Part shown: one piece after another, positions 63,818-64,000 of the stretch
How positions within the stretch are numbered: the stretch's first letter is position 1
Layout: each line of letters starts with the position of its first letter
Assembly (NCBI GenBank): GCA_025463055.1
Contig: JAOAPV010000047.1
Span: 62,001 to 126,000, forward strand
Reading direction: 5' to 3'
Length of the DNA stretch: 64,000 nucleotides
DNA from: Candidatus Acidiferrum typicum
GTDB taxonomy: Bacteria > Acidobacteriota > Terriglobia > Acidiferrales > UBA7541
The notes under the pieces: generated by a model
What the model saw: only the letters and a program-made list of their open reading frames with translations
The model's database searches: none
Told to the model about the DNA's origin: nothing
Made by a program: the position numbers and the translations under genes

Positions 63818-64000
63818 GCCTTCTCCATTTCAGGATTAGGATTGCGCACAGCGGCCAAGTATGTAGTGCGGGGACGAGTGTTCAGTTCGCCGAGAACGTT
63901 GTAGTTGCGCTGCTGAGCCTTGAGCTTGGCCACACGGGTGGTCGGGTCGTTGGCATTGCCGAAAACAATGGCTTCAGCGGGGCAAGCCTGGGCGCACGCG
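63814..64000 (-). CDS. actB: alternative complex III iron-sulfur subunit ActB, C-terminal end
   Basis: The open minus-strand frame runs to the window edge and ends at 63814, overlapping actC by four bases. The visible 61 residues begin [20 protein letters not shown], part of a 4Fe-4S cysteine motif, followed by [20 protein letters not shown] and [17 protein letters not shown]. This is the C-terminus of ActB, the large iron-sulfur subunit resembling the fused molybdopterin/ferredoxin chains of PsrA-PsrB. Most of the gene and actA lie outside the window. Confidence 0.9.
   Translation of the reverse strand, partial: ACAQACPAEAIVFGNANDPTTRVAKLKAQQRNYNVLGELNTRPRTTYLAAVRNPNPEMEKA

Noticed and set aside
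1-64000. CRISPR array or complete insertion sequence
   Set aside because: No regularly spaced repeats and no transposase frame were found in the window.

Overview
The window looks like a chromosomal segment of an Acidobacteriota bacterium. The evidence is three large MacB/FtsX-type permeases of the ADOP kind (one beside a PadR regulator), several secreted amidohydrolases, a secreted protein with an LPDAP motif, and an alternative complex III (Act) operon running into an aa3-type cytochrome oxidase operon. The phylum call is inference from gene families; no ribosomal RNA gene is present.

Bases 1 to about 9,250 are a mobile island, visibly less GC-rich than the rest. Its leftward genes run from a RecA-like RepA ATPase (5058..6071) through small overlapping genes and an HNH endonuclease to an HK97-fold major capsid protein that leaves the window at base 1. 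No integrase, portal or terminase is visible. Upstream of the replication gene is a long imperfect inverted repeat with nested hairpins. On the right flank, a small GhoS-like protein gene is followed 19 bases later by a TIR-domain gene, a plausible defence cassette. Just beyond it lies a short sequence identical to a tRNA 5' end.

Bases 9.4 to 35.9 kb are ordinary chromosome: an outer-membrane beta-barrel protein, a thiolase and an acyl-CoA dehydrogenase (fatty-acid beta-oxidation), a TauE/SafE exporter with a DUF1634 partner, a hybrid sensor kinase, a LolA-like secreted protein, two ADOP permeases, three overlapping amidohydrolase genes, an FKBP isomerase, an AsmA-like protein and a NarX-type sensor kinase.

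Bases 36 to 45.3 kb hold a tRNA-Lys 3'-half remnant, an intact tRNA-Arg(CCT), a methyltransferase, a PadR/ADOP pair, a frameshifted amidohydrolase pseudogene, an Amidohydro_2 family protein, an M24 peptidase with altered metal ligands and a small membrane protein.

Bases 45.4 to 54.6 kb hold mtnA, a CPBP protease, a deoxyhypusine-synthase-like gene, a nine-haem cytochrome c, a cupredoxin-like protein and uvrA, with small palindromic repeats between genes. From 55.1 kb to the end, on the minus strand, lies one respiratory operon read as actB-actC-actD-actE-actF, a small membrane protein, SCO, ctaC-ctaD-ctaE-ctaF. It encodes electron transfer from quinol to cytochrome c and on to oxygen.
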